A stretch of 64,000 bases of DNA from Hirundichthys speculiger (taxonomy: Eukaryota; Chordata; Actinopteri; Beloniformes; Exocoetidae): contig JAGFBZ010000178.1 of NCBI GenBank assembly GCA_018398805.1, forward strand, positions 1,275,001 through 1,339,000. The letters run 5' to 3'. The notes beneath the pieces are model-generated. The model made no database searches and was not told the DNA's origin. It saw only the letters and a list, made by a program, of their open reading frames with translations. Positions 25,541 to 37,519 of this stretch are shown here, piece by piece (positions within the stretch are counted from its first letter, which is position 1; each line of letters opens with the position of its first letter). The translations under genes and the position numbers were made by a program.

Positions 25541-26565
25541 GTGTCGTTTCACTGATAAAAAGACACTCAAATACTCTAATTTTCCTTAGAGGCATCTGAT
25601 CTTCATAAGAGATGCAAAGTTATCTTCAAGTGTTGGGGCATCCATCCAGTGCACCGTTGGATTAACTGTCTATAAATGGAGACACTCTAGTACTCGATCT
25701 TCCCTTCCTAGAAGTGGGCTCCCAGCCAAGATGACTTCTGCTGAACTTAGAACCCTTAATGAGCTAAAGGAGAACCTTTTGAATAACAATTAAAGTCATA
25801 GAATATCTAGGGTGTTAATGGCAAAACAGCACAAAGGAACTGGCTGCTCTCCAAAAAAAAACCCCCCAAATATTTGACGTGCACCCAAAGTTTGTCAAAG
25901 AGCACCAATCTGCAACACGACAGGGAAAATGTTTTGTGGATCGATGGATGAAGCAAATATCAAATGGCTCAGGAATAATACTCAACACTACAATTAGTGT
26001 CGAAAAGGGCACAGCTTACCAAGATCAAAACATCATCCTGGCAGTGAGGTTAGGTGGAGGGAGCATCATGGGTTTGATTTGGGTCACTGCCTCAAAGCCT
26101 GGACCACTTTACCAAAATATTCTACGGGACAGTGTCAGGGTGCCTGTCCACCAGCCGGAGCTTAGTTGAGGTAGCTGAAGCATGGGTATGGATCCACCAC
26201 AGAATGGCTTCAGAAAAAGAAAGCCCACCTTTTGGAACCCGAACCTTAATCCCAGAGATGCTGTGGATCGACCTCCAGAGAGCTGATTACATCAGACACC
26301 CTGAAGTAGCTCTGCAAAATGGAATTACTAAAAAAAAAAAGAAATAATTGTACGTGTTTAATCCAAAACTACCAAAAATGCCAGGGGTTTGCTTTCTTCT
26401 TCCTCCATCATCATCAATGTTGAATGACTGTGTTCACTGAGGACACGAGAAATGATTATTGTGCTTAACCTCATTGTGTTTGTCTGTCTGCCCTATTGTG
26501 GTTTGGATCACAGCTTAATGGCCAATTAAAACCAGTTAATTTAAAAGGTTCACATACATTTTACC
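25541..26565 (+). mobile_element. Decayed Tc1/mariner-like transposon, copy 1
   Basis: The plus strand has a broken transposase. Recognisable phrases in separate frames are GVHPVHRW-like (near 25636), SDDD-less remnants such as KMFCGSMDEANIKW (near 25925), LGGGSIMGLIWVTASKPGP (near 26050) and MLWIDLQRADYIRHPE (near 26260). The GGGSIM block corresponds to the conserved GGGS-hydrophobic-M-x-W region of the Tc1 catalytic core, and MLW-x-DLQRADYIRH to the region that follows the last catalytic acid in a common fish family. The right end near 26545-26562 reads AAAAGGTTCACATACATTTT, typical of that family. Many frameshifts make it inactive. The left end is unclear because a hAT element abuts it. 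Confidence 0.7.
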
Positions 26566-28338
26566 GTCTCTCTGTTTGACTGTGCTGTAAAAGCCCCTTG
26601 TTTTCTCAACAAAAGAGGCCATATAAACAGGAGGAAACGACACTGACTAATACGATGAACGAGAGACGGCTCGGTTTTAAAAAAGGTGTGGTTCCCATTT
26701 TGTGGAGAGCATTCCCACACAGATTTGTGTTTGTCTCTCCTGTGGTCAGGGCTGCATGCGTACGTCGAAGGGGAAGAATACAGGAGCAGAGTAAACAAGG
26801 AGGTAAGTCAGGCTGGATTGGCTGTTTTGACAGGGGGGTGGGAAATACTGCGGCTGGCGCTGTGAATTAGATGAAATTCTTGACTGCTGGCATTTAGAGG
26901 GCAGGCGCTGGTGGGAAAAGTAGGGAAAAGTAAAGCCAAATAAAAGCAGTTCAAACACAAATGGGCACATCCTCGACACGAGGGCTCCGTTAAAACTGGG
27001 ACTTCCTCCTAACCGGACGTCTCTCTCTACCACTGCATTATTTCTCTGAGAAATTCAGATGAAATCAGAGCTAACAAAGGGCCTCAGAGTCCTTGGGCTG
27101 TTGAACGTTTCAGGCTTCACCAAGTCTTTCCCTGAACTCTGCAAACTGAGAGGCAGACGTGCGGTGCCAAAAAATGTGAACAATGCCGGCGAGCTCAGCG
27201 CTGCTTTAAATGAGCCATCCAGAGGATGGATGCAGTTAAAATTAAAGATCTGAACTGTACGCTGTGATCCAGCACAATGTGTTCTCTTGTAAAGCAAATG
27301 TCTTTCGCCCTCGCTGGGAAACGATCGGGCTGACGGCTTTGACGGCACGCGTAGGAACGAGAAGAAAACAATAGGAAAGTAAAAGCTCTGCAAGTAACAT
27401 TTTCAGAGCGCTTGGCATTTTGAAGAAAACACCAAAAACCGTGGAATCGGTGAAGGTTTAAGCTGCAGCGGTAATGAGCAGTTACTGGCCTGTAAAAACA
27501 CACACTGCTGCAGCTTGTGGGAGGACAAAACGAGCGCTGTTTACAGTGACAATGAGATGACTAACAAACAGGGTTACACACACACACACCTACACACACA
27601 CACACAGCTCCCCTGGTGTCGTCCCAGCGTGTCGGGGCACTGCCGGGGTCCGGGAGTGCCGGGATCGCGAGCACCGAGGGCCGCCTGGCATGAATGCTTG
27701 TGATGGATAGCATGAGGATCGAGTGTCTGATGCGGAGCGACGTGCCAGCCAACCAGCTGCCAGCAAAGCCGGCGTTACAAATGCCTCACATTAGGGGAAT
27801 TATTCCTTTACGCAGCATCTAAACAGGCGCGGGGGGGAAAGAAAAAAACAATGGTTTGAGGGAGAAGCTGTTTCTGTTACAATTAGCTGCATGCTAATCT
27901 GTTTTTCCCCATCTTTTCCCCTCTCCTTTCTTTATGTGTGCCTCGCAGGCCTCTGCAGCGCAGCAGCGTGAAACGAGAACAGAGGAAGATCTGAAAACAA
28001 AACAGCCCAAAAAAAAAAAAAGAGAAAAAAAAAAAAGCCTCATAAAAGCGTAAATCTGTTACAGACTGACTTCAGGGCAGTGATGAGCAGATACTGAGGT
28101 TGAACACTGAGTATCCGTAACATCCCAAGGTATTAGACATGTCTGGAGATATTATCTTTCAAATGTCTGAAACTTAATGTTTAATAAGTGGACATGCACG
28201 TACGCACACGCACACATATTCCTTAACAAACAAAGTGCAGGTGACGGTTTTTCACCCTTCTCTTCTGTGTGAGAAAGACCTGCTGCCCTCCTAAAATGCA
28301 ATTTCCTGAAACAAGACACAGGGAGCAAATTGGGGCAT

Positions 28339-28369
<31 letters not shown>

Positions 28370-31163
28370 CCCGCTTTGCCCACCTATTACTGCTTTGTAG
28401 AGCTCTGTGAAAGGCTTTCTGCAGGCACTTTGGCAGGCACAAGCCTCCAGTCTATTTTCCGCGGATGAGAGTGGTGGGGTGTTGAGGGGGTGGTGGAGTT
28501 TTTTCTTTTTTTTTGTCTACCCGTGTGAGAGGGGTAGGAGGAGAGGAGAGAAGGCAATGGAAGAAAGAAAAAGGAAGAAGGAAGGTTTGAGAACCAAGAG
28601 GAGGTGGGTGGAGTGAGAAAAAAAAAATCACCACCAGCTAATCAATCAGCACAAGAAGGAGGAAAAGATCCAGATAGCGAAGAGGAGATGGAGATGTACA
28701 GATGTAGACAGATGGGGGAAAAAGAGGCGGTGGGCCTCTTGTCTTTCCCCGTCTGCACAGCTGGCTGCGGTCAGCAGGGTTCTGGATTATGCAGCGCTGG
28801 GTGGACTCTGTGTCTGGTCCTTGGTGGGGGATCTAGATGCTGCAGACACGAACACATGACCTTTAACATCGATTCATGCACTTAGAGAGCACTCCGACTG
28901 AAAGCCCAGTGGACTCTCTTAGCCTGAAGAGTTTCTAATTTTTGCAAGCTAAATTAGGAAGCAAAAACTGGTGCGAGAGGCTGTGTTATTACACCGTTTT
29001 GTTTTGTCCTTTAAAATTTAAAAAGGAGCATCCACTTCGCGGATCCGAAGCAGCGTTTCATCCATGCAGCAGCTCCAGCACAGCACAAAGCAGAGCAGCT
29101 GATATTTCCACATCAGGACAGACTCCAAAACTCACTTTTCTTGATGAGAGGAGCAGTAAGTGTTCAAGGACGCCATCTGCTTACGGTGATAAATCTCTGT
29201 ACTGAGTGACGCATCCTGGTGTTTCATCAGGAAACTTATTTCACTCCAGCATCCTCTTAACTAAATGAATGTCTTAATAAACTCAGACCTGTGAGACACC
29301 CAGACGTGAACATATGCCAAAGAGAGTCAATATGCAGTTTAATTTTAATGTTAAATGTAGTCAAATGGATAAGTGGACTGAGGGAGAGGTCAGAACGCTA
29401 CAAAAGCTCCGTAGCTGAAGAGTCCGGATGCTGAACTGGCCCGCCTGCTGTCCGAACAATTCACAAACTGAAACCATTTGGTGCACCGTGAAAAATGCCA
29501 CAAAGGAGACCCAGGATTAAGTAGCAGCTCATGTGCCACATCAGTAAAAGAACAGGACAACACTCCTGCTCTTTGATTTCAGGTGACTGGCTGGAGCAAA
29601 GTTGTTCAAAAAAAAAAAGATTTCAATTACAGTGAGAAAATATTCACTGAATATGACAAAAGTGTCCCAGATTAGAAACGTTGTAAAACTGCTTACTCCA
29701 CCTTTAATTCATGAGTGGAAAGAAAAAACAAATACATAATTTTCCCAACACAGTTGTTGAATAAATTGACAGGAGACTTTAGTAGGATCTGGATTTTTTT
29801 TTTAAACTCTTGTGTGCTAAGATGCTTTTTTTTTTCCTAAAAGAAAATACAGACTCAACCATTTTGCATAAAAGAGAGATTATTTTTTTGCCAGTTTAAA
29901 GTTTATTAGACAATAAGTAGTAGAAAATAAAAGCAACTCTTTAGCAGAGACAGGACTGCTTCAAATATGTGGCCAGAAAATAAAGGTTTACATGAAAACA
30001 TCCATAATAATGCAAAGGCATCAAGGACAAAATCATTTAACAAGCCTCATTTCTCTCCATTTGTGGGACTTTAGTTGGTTAAAATCAGTCTGACATCTGA
30101 AAAGCTTCACGTACGTTTTTCCTTCTGGAAACAGCCACTAGAAACGCTCGCGTACGACCGAAGTCACGGACAGAAAGCCGGTCCTTTGTCCAGCGTGCGG
30201 AGCGGGAGGCTGCAGGGACTTGAATGGACAACAACTCTCAACTGTCTGAGTCCGTCAAGAGGAATAATTGTTCCTCATTCAAGGAGCTGAGACATGCTCT
30301 GATTGGTTGTTCTGTCTGCAGGTTTGTACGAAAACCTCTAAAACACGGTGGAGGAACAAAAAGAAAAAGAAAAAAGGAAAATCAAAGTGCGGTGCAGTCC
30401 AGACAACTTTCTTTTATGCTGTGAGATGGAATGAAAAAAAAGTTGATTGAAACAACGCAAGCCTTACCAGCTCAAAGTACCTTAGAAACACGCAGAGACG
30501 AGAGCAGAGATCAAACTGATAATAAGTGATGAGCGTTAAGAAATTACAAGCAAAGTTTAAAAGAAACTATTTTAAAAGGAAAGAAAAAGCCAAGGCCAGC
30601 TCTGTCTGAGTAAACCCATTATTTTTAATATCAAAGTGGGAATTAATTCTGTTAATACAAACTAATACGGATACCCATGAAAGCTGGCGTATTCAAAAGA
30701 TAAGGTTAAGGGATGTCGTTATCTTTCACTGTCTCTGAACGGGGGAGCGACAAGGACTTCGGAGCGTGTAGTCATGAAAGCAGTCTATTAAAGTAACACA
30801 TTATTTCAGGTTCCAAGGACAGAGATCCTTATGAGCGCTAATGTAAATCTAACTGACAGCGCCTCAGAGTCACGCGGCTTCCCGAGTGGAGGTCACGGTC
30901 TTCCCGCCTCTTTATCTGCCTCCGTATCGCTGCACCAGCAGCAGATTTACAACAGGTGAAGCGGCTCGCCCGGACTCGGCAGGAAGCCCGCTCAGGTCCG
31001 CGGCACACTTGATGTCACGCGGCTGCCTCCCGCTCACATTCCCGACCAGACGTTTCAATCTGGCGCAAACGAACGTCCTGCCTGTCACTGCGCGGATGGC
31101 GTCGCGTTAATATACTCCTGCGTGAGCCCTCCTCTAATTGGGTGGTGTTCTTTTTTGCTCACG
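26566..31163. other. Non-coding stretch with microsatellites
   Basis: No gene is supported. It contains (CA)n at about 27574-27606, A-rich runs at 28009-28036, a 30-T tract at 28340-28369, and poly-A near 29609-29619. GC-richer blocks around 28380-28880 and 30880-31110 have only short unrecognised open frames. Confidence 0.4.
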
Positions 31164-32350
31164 CAGTGTTGTTCCTGAATGCGTTCATTGAACGAAAGTT
31201 CGTGAACTAGTTCATATTTTGTGAGAACATGAGCTGAACTCGCTCTCTTTCTCCTTGACGAGCGTCGGCTGTGAACGACGCTCTTTCAAAGTTTACGCAC
31301 GGTCGAAAACCGTGCCAGGTTTCCAGCAAACCCCATTTAAAATACACCACAAATGAGCCTAATATGTATCTTTGGAAAGTAATCAAACATGGCAACACGG
31401 GCTGTCGCTTCTGTCACGCTAACAATTGTGTCATCAAATGTTTAAAACAAGAATGGAGGAAGATGAAAGCTGCAGTCGCCCAGAGCCGGAGGAACGTCCC
31501 CGACTCTCGGGAGGGATTGAAATATTGAAATGGGAGGAAAAAACATTTCCACCTTAAGGACCTGTTTTTGTCTTATAATAAAGACCATTTGGCAGCAAGT
31601 TTTTCCTCATATTTTTAACATACTGTAGAGCAGTGATTCCCAAAGTGTGGGCCGCGGCCCCCTGGTGGGCCGTCGATGTACTACAGGTGGGCCGTGAGAG
31701 GTCATTAAAATTAAACAAATATGTTTTAAATTCTCGATCTTTTTTAAATATGTTTTGAATTACTGTAAAATATTCATGACATTATCAAAAAACATTAAAA
31801 AGTAATAAAACAAACAAGTTAAGTTATTCTACTGTCATTTTAACTTAATATGACAAGTGTCACCTTATTTGTTGACCCCTCACATTAATATCAGAACATA
31901 GCTTCTTGTCCCGTATGTTGATCACAGTTGTGATGAAAGGTTTGAGTGGACCGCATGTATTTTTTCACATGTCAAATTGGGCCTGTGGTATTCTGAAGTT
32001 TGGGAATGGCTGCTGTAGAGAGAAACTGAAACGGAAATTACAGTTTTAACTGCGCTGTCCTTTCAGTGCTAATGTGAACCCTGATTGGATAAAATTCCAA
32101 ATTGGACACATAGTTTTCGACAGATAAAATGGATAAGATAATTGCCGCTTGTGGTGGTGTAGTATATGGACAGTGACAGTCATTTTAACAAATAATTGCT
32201 CGCAGCAACATTAAAAAAGAATAAGAAAAAAATAACTAAAACTGAACTATTTAGTTCATTTTTTTTAAATGGTGAACTGAACTAGTTTATTGTAATTTCT
32301 GTGAACTATGAACTGAACTAGTTCGTGTTGAAAGTGAACTTGCCCACGGC
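31164..32350. mobile_element. Outer hAT-like element, copy 1, carrying a nested hAT
   Basis: The left end CAGTGTTGTTCCTGAATGCG and following GAACGAAAGTTCGTGAAC words match the left end of the better-preserved copy at 55749. The right end (about 32310-32350) has GAACTAGTTCGTGTTGAAAG and GTGAACTTGCCCA, matching the right end of that copy, but the last bases are decayed. The body shares long blocks with 55749-61203, for example CCATTTGGCAGCAAG and GTATATGGACAGTGACAG-like text. The nested element 31631-32012 interrupts it. No transposase is visible. Confidence 0.7.
31631..32012 (+). mobile_element. Short non-autonomous hAT, nested copy
   Basis: Same family as 12879-13266. It starts CAGTGATTCCCAAAGTGTGG and ends TTTGGGAATGGCTG. 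The 8-bp target duplication CTGTAGAG is perfect (31623-31630 and 32013-32020). Removing it joins the outer element cleanly. The remnant at 60701-60871 sits at the same place in the other outer copy, with the same CTGTAGAG right flank. Confidence 0.88.
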
Positions 32351-33464
32351 AAGTTTTTCACGGTTTCCCTCAAGGAGACAGCTGATGTGTGCTATCGTCT
32401 AAAAACGAGAACGCGGATGTGATTGCCAGCTCTCGTCTGTCAGGCAGTGAAAGGACAAAGGGAAGCTCCTCGCTGTCTGCCTTGTCGTGCTTCCTGCTCC
32501 GCTGCTATGGTGGCATTTACATGTCAGCTATATAAAACAGGCTATTTACATGTTGTGCCTCTGACACAATGCCATGTGGCGTCTCTTTACAGGCTCTGTC
32601 GGCAGGCCCGTTGATTAACTGACTGCACAACAGAACAACAGATTAGAAGCTTTTGTTTCTGCTTGTAAGGCAATACAAACTCATGTTTTTCACTTAAATT
32701 GAACAATTAATTAAAGTGGAGCGTGTTATGTTCGTTTTTTGGTACCTCAAGAGAAGCTCTGCACCCGCCGCAGCTCCAAAAGCCTCCAGTAGGAGAACGA
32801 GAGCAGATTTAATAAGAAATAAAAAGAAGAAGGGCAGATTTGGCTCAACCGTCGTCTTGCAGATGAGCGAGAAAGTTTACAGCCAACGGAAAGACAGACA
32901 TGCCAGAGATTTCAGATTTCAGGAGGTTTTGAACGGCACGAACGTTCAGCTTCAGTCTTTTTGCAGCTCTTAATAGCACACTGGGCCTCGATCACCAGTC
33001 TTCTGACTGGTGTCATGAAGAAAGAAGAGCAAACACACGTTCCTCGGGAGACATCTTTAGAAAAAAAAAGCTAAACGCTTCGTAAGAAGGATGACCAGAT
33101 GCTCCCTTCTTCCCATTCAGGGTCTGATGGGGCTGAGCTGTCCTCGTGGTGACCCTGGGCAGATCGCCCGTCCGTCACAGGGCCTGCAAACTTCCATTTT
33201 TAAAAATACGACTTTTGGACCTACTCTGCCTGGAGGAAATGTCCAGACAACGAAACTCCACCCTCTATGACATCATTGAGTGCTGATGGTGTAATTTTTT
33301 GTTTTTCCCCCCAAAAGTAGCTCTTCTCAGCACCCTGAAATCGTGTGTTTTTGAGCGTTGTAGTGTTCTGTAGAAATGTGTGTCGCACCATTGTTTATCA
33401 ACATAAAACTGTAAAAGTCAGAACATTGAAAGTCCTTTTATTTTCCAGTCACCAAGAAGAAATA
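32351..33464. other. Non-coding stretch, possible old LINE-tail trace
   Basis: No gene is supported. At about 33118-33183 the words GGTGACCCTGGGCAG and GTCCGTCACAGGGCC resemble the L2-like tail at 42684-43017 and may be an old degraded copy. Confidence 0.4.
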
Positions 33465-34193
33465 GGGTGAATTTCCAATTCCTCCCTTAACCCTCAACCT
33501 CAACCCTCAATCTCAAAAATGCGCGCTCCCGCTAAGTGCAAGTGCTGTCCCGATTCTAAGTACGTTAAATTGTGGAACAAGTTTGAGGGCCGTATCGCCC
33601 TCAATACTGAGATTCTCCGGCACCACCCTTGGAAGTAAGGGCTACCCAGAAGGCATTGCGTATTTTCGCCAAAAACATCTTTTAAAAGGATGGCGCCGAA
33701 AAAAACCTAGCCACAAATGTAAGTATCTTCGTAGTTTTTAAAGATATAAATGTTATGAAACCATCCTATTGTCTTTGTTTGAGACTTTTTTCAAGGATTA
33801 ACATTTTTGTAGCGAAATATTTATTTATTTTTACTTCACGATGTTTGCTGCCGGACCGTCGGTCCCGGCCGGCTTCACGTTACTTGTTTACCTTGTTGTG
33901 TAGCGACGGAGGACTGAATAATGTATCCTCTGTTGTGTTATTTGCTAATATTATTTAGAGAATATACAGCGCTCTTTTCAATGTTATCCCTGTGTCATTT
34001 CAGGAAATACAGAGACAACACGGGCTCTGATACATTTCAGTCTGAAGACGTAACTGCACTCAAGGGGTGTCCCATTTCTAAGTCACAAGATAGCTCTGAC
34101 ACTTACTTTGGAGAGTTAAGATTGAGGGCCAAAAATGGAGGGTTAAGGGCGAGGGTTGAGATTGAGGGTTAAGGGAGGAATTGGAATTCACCC
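33465..34193. mobile_element. TIR element with telomere-like terminal repeats
   Basis: The left end reads GGGTGAATTTCCAATTCC, then CTCCCTTAACCCTCAACC and further CCCTCAA units. The right end is its near-perfect mirror, with GAGGGTTAAGG units and CCTTAACCCTCA on the complementary strand. The inverted repeat extends over about 40-50 bp with small indels. The 729-bp body has no coding capacity. I could not find a convincing target duplication (left flank ends AAATA, right flank starts ATTGT), so I cannot place it in a superfamily. The terminal CCCTYAA units are degenerate relatives of the vertebrate telomere repeat in appearance only. Confidence 0.65.
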
Positions 34194-37100
34194 ATTGTCT
34201 GAGCAAGCTGACAGCTTCTGGTGACAAGCAGACAGCACAACGGCGTGAACTCAACTGTCCATCAGCCGCCCAACGCCTCGACCCCCGTCGCCCGTGTTAC
34301 AAGTCAATCCTGGAAGGAAACGCATCGGGACTGACGAGCTCCGGCTTCATTAGCAGCCCGCGTCAATTCTTCCAGAAACTCGCAGGATGTCTGGAGGCCT
34401 CCACCGAGACACAGCTCATCTGGACATCAGCCCACACGTCAAAGTGTTTTTAAAACCCCAAATCAAAGCTGTCTGAGATCCAGGAGATTATTTCGTCGAG
34501 TATAAAAACACGCGTGAATGATGAAAATCTGATGGATTAGCTGCCCCCTCAGCAAACACTCACTATTTATCTGTTGGACCGCGGTCCCTCGTGAGTGCGT
34601 TTGTGCACGTGTGGGCGAGGGGTGTCTCCAGAGGTAGGCGGAAGGGAGCGCGCACATCTGAGGTGTGGAAAATATTTGTGAGAGATAAAATGGGGGAGAA
34701 AAAGAAGAAGATGATGAGAGGATGGAGACGGGATGGAGAGGAGAGGCAGTGATGGTGGCTTTTCTTTTGTCTTGAGCTGCAGTCTGTTTCATTAGCACAC
34801 CAGCCAGCCCTCCCTGCTCCTCCTCCTCCTCCTCCTCCTCGCTGGCTCCCCAGCCACAGACGGAGAGCCTGGTTACTGTCCTAATGGCAGCTCTGTATTC
34901 ATTATCACCTCCGCATACGCCTCGACCCCCCAACTCTGCCCGGGATGGGGGGCTGCCGTAATTGATAATTAAAGAGCAATAACACAGCGGTCAATGCAAT
35001 CTCACCGCGGGAGCGCCCGAGACCCCCACTTCTCCCTCCCTCCCTCTCTCCCCCTGACACACAGACACACAGACACACAAACACACGTGCACCGATCGGC
35101 GCTGTTAACCCAGGGACGACCTGAATGAGCCGCGAATGAAAAGAAGAGCACACAGAAATATGTCGCCTCCCGGCGCAAGCTGGAAAACAACTGCGCGCAC
35201 AAGTTTGCATCTAAATGCAAAATAAACACACCCCCGCAGACGCTCCAGCCGCCCTGTGATCCGTGCACGGGCGTGCACGCAAACACCACGCAAAGGAAGA
35301 AGTGAGGGAACAGCGAAGGGGGGGGGGGAAAGGAGACAAACGTCTTAATTTAGCAGCACAGGCGGATCAATTCATAGACACGGAGGCTATCGATTCTGAA
35401 TAGAGACGTGTGGAGCTCACCAGCATCGTGGAAAACTCCCAACAATAACTACATACTCCAAAGACGCCCTTTTGTTAGTTTATAAAAGCACGACCCTGTG
35501 ATCACGCACGGCGTCTGCCTGTGTTTGGCGTGCGAGTGGTTTCTGTCAGTTCAAGCGCTCGTTTGATCAAGCTGTCAAATAAGAACCTCATTCTGTCACG
35601 AACCCACCAACAGACAGACGACAGGGACGAGAGACGGGTTGGGTCTGAGGGTCCGACGTGCTGCCCGGTGTGGTACCTGGGATGAAATTACAGGAACCAA
35701 AGTCTCTCTGTCGTTAAAGCTACTCCAATGACTTAGCTTTTTTGACTTAGCTTCATTAATATCTACACAGTTGTGCTGCCATACATGTTCAGGCGAGGCT
35801 GTTTTAAGAGTTACACAGTTATTCTCAAGGCTCTTAGCTTCAGTGATTTCACAGATTTGCTTTCAAACACGTGATGCTTCGAAGAAAATAATCGAATAAA
35901 ACACGCGGTCGTGGAGGCAGCATCTTTTCTGCGTCCTCGCCGTCATCACAGACGTGTAAATGTTAGCTTCAATGGCGTCATCAGTCCCGGCTTTTTAAAC
36001 TCATAACAGCGTGGATGAAGCTTTTCATCCCTGATCTCAAGCGCACGTTCACCGTTCACAGCACTGGTTAATCTGTTTCCATCCAGACGCCTCAGAGCCC
36101 AGAGATGTCGACCTCTGTGACATTTGTGTATGTGGCTCTACATTACAGCGCTTAACAAACACTGTCATCCTCTGTGCACGTGGTTGCATCGGCTGTTGAT
36201 GAGCGATGGTTCTTCATGTTTTACTTTCCTCCTCTACCAACCTTTTTTTTTGAATGTGTTACCAGCACTGAAATACTAAACTGATGCACATTTACTGAAT
36301 TAAATGAAGTCGATGAAGGGGAAATCTATGGGGTTCATACTATGTATTTATTGGCATTTTCAACTTAGTTCAGCTTTTTATGACGTGAGTTTAATAAAAA
36401 ATCCTTCTCATGATTGTGATTTGTTTTCCTACCAAGTCAAACAGCTGAAGAAGCGTTCTTTAACAGCGGTGACGCCACGTTTTCCCCTTCGTGGTCCGTA
36501 TCCCACCGCTGCGTTGCTGCTGTCGGTTCACCGGTCAAAATGCTGCATTTCTGATCAAAAATCAAGTGTGTGCCTTTTATTTAACGTGGACGCCACTGAG
36601 TTCAGTTCAGGCTCTGTTTCTCCCGTTTGTGAGCAGGTCTGAGATCTGCCAGTCGGGTTCCTCAGCGGACAGATGGATGAAGATCAGACCGATGATCTTC
36701 CTCTTTTCACCACAGGAAACTGCTTCTGTGAGAGACCATTGATGTGCTGAGTGATGAAATGAGTTCACACATTGTTCCCGTTTACCACAGATGTCATGCT
36801 TCTATAATCATTACTTTAGAAACATTTTTAGAAAAAAACTTCACCGTACACTATGGTTACTTTTCTTTTTTTTTTTTTTTTTATCTCTTCAACATCCAGA
36901 CATACCTTTCAGACCGTGGCTACGACAGGGACTTTAAAGACGTGCTTTCATTTATCTGTCTGAAAGGAAACAGCTGTTTTATAGACGCTATTCATATAAA
37001 ATATTTCCTTGCTGTTCCCCTAATTTTATTTTATTCACATGTGAACTGCCGTCACATGATGGAGAGAATGAAATGACAGTAAGTTAAATTTGTGGCTTAT

Positions 37101-37519
37101 AATTTAATCCCACACTATTAGAGTTTTTCTCTTTTGTTCTCTGCAGCTGAAAAAAAAAAGGACTTCCTCGCTGTCTCCTGGAAACATCTGAAGATTTAAT
37201 GTCACAACAGACAATCTTTTGATCAACAGATGACACTGAGCACCACACGGCGTCCTTTCAGGACTCAGCACATTAACCCTCGTGTTACCGAGCTGACACA
37301 CTGAGAGTCCTGTTCGGTGGAGAAAAAGGCCAGTCATCATTTGCCTTCTCGTTTAAGCCTCATAAATGAAATCGATAAACTGTTGTCAGTGAGAGTTGCG
37401 TGCAGGTATGTTAACACTCGCATGGATTGATAACCCACTCGGTCTGTCTGTCTTTAGGCCACCGGTTTTTCTCTCCAGAAACAGAAACAGAAACAGAAAA
37501 TCAAAGAAGTCGTCATTAG
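34194..37519. other. Non-coding stretch; possible regulatory block
   Basis: No gene is supported. A (TCC)n tract lies at 34816-34840, a C/CA-rich block at 35030-35090 and a G9 run near 35320. The part at 34850-35010 is free of obvious repeats and contains GTAATTGATAATTAAAGAG, a cluster of homeodomain-type ATTA/TAAT words, so it is a candidate conserved non-coding element. T-rich runs lie at 36865-36881. Confidence 0.4.

Noticed and set aside
33465..33530. Interstitial telomeric sequence
   Set aside because: The units are CCCTCAA-type and degenerate, and they are mirrored at both ends of a discrete element, so they are transposon ends rather than a telomere array.
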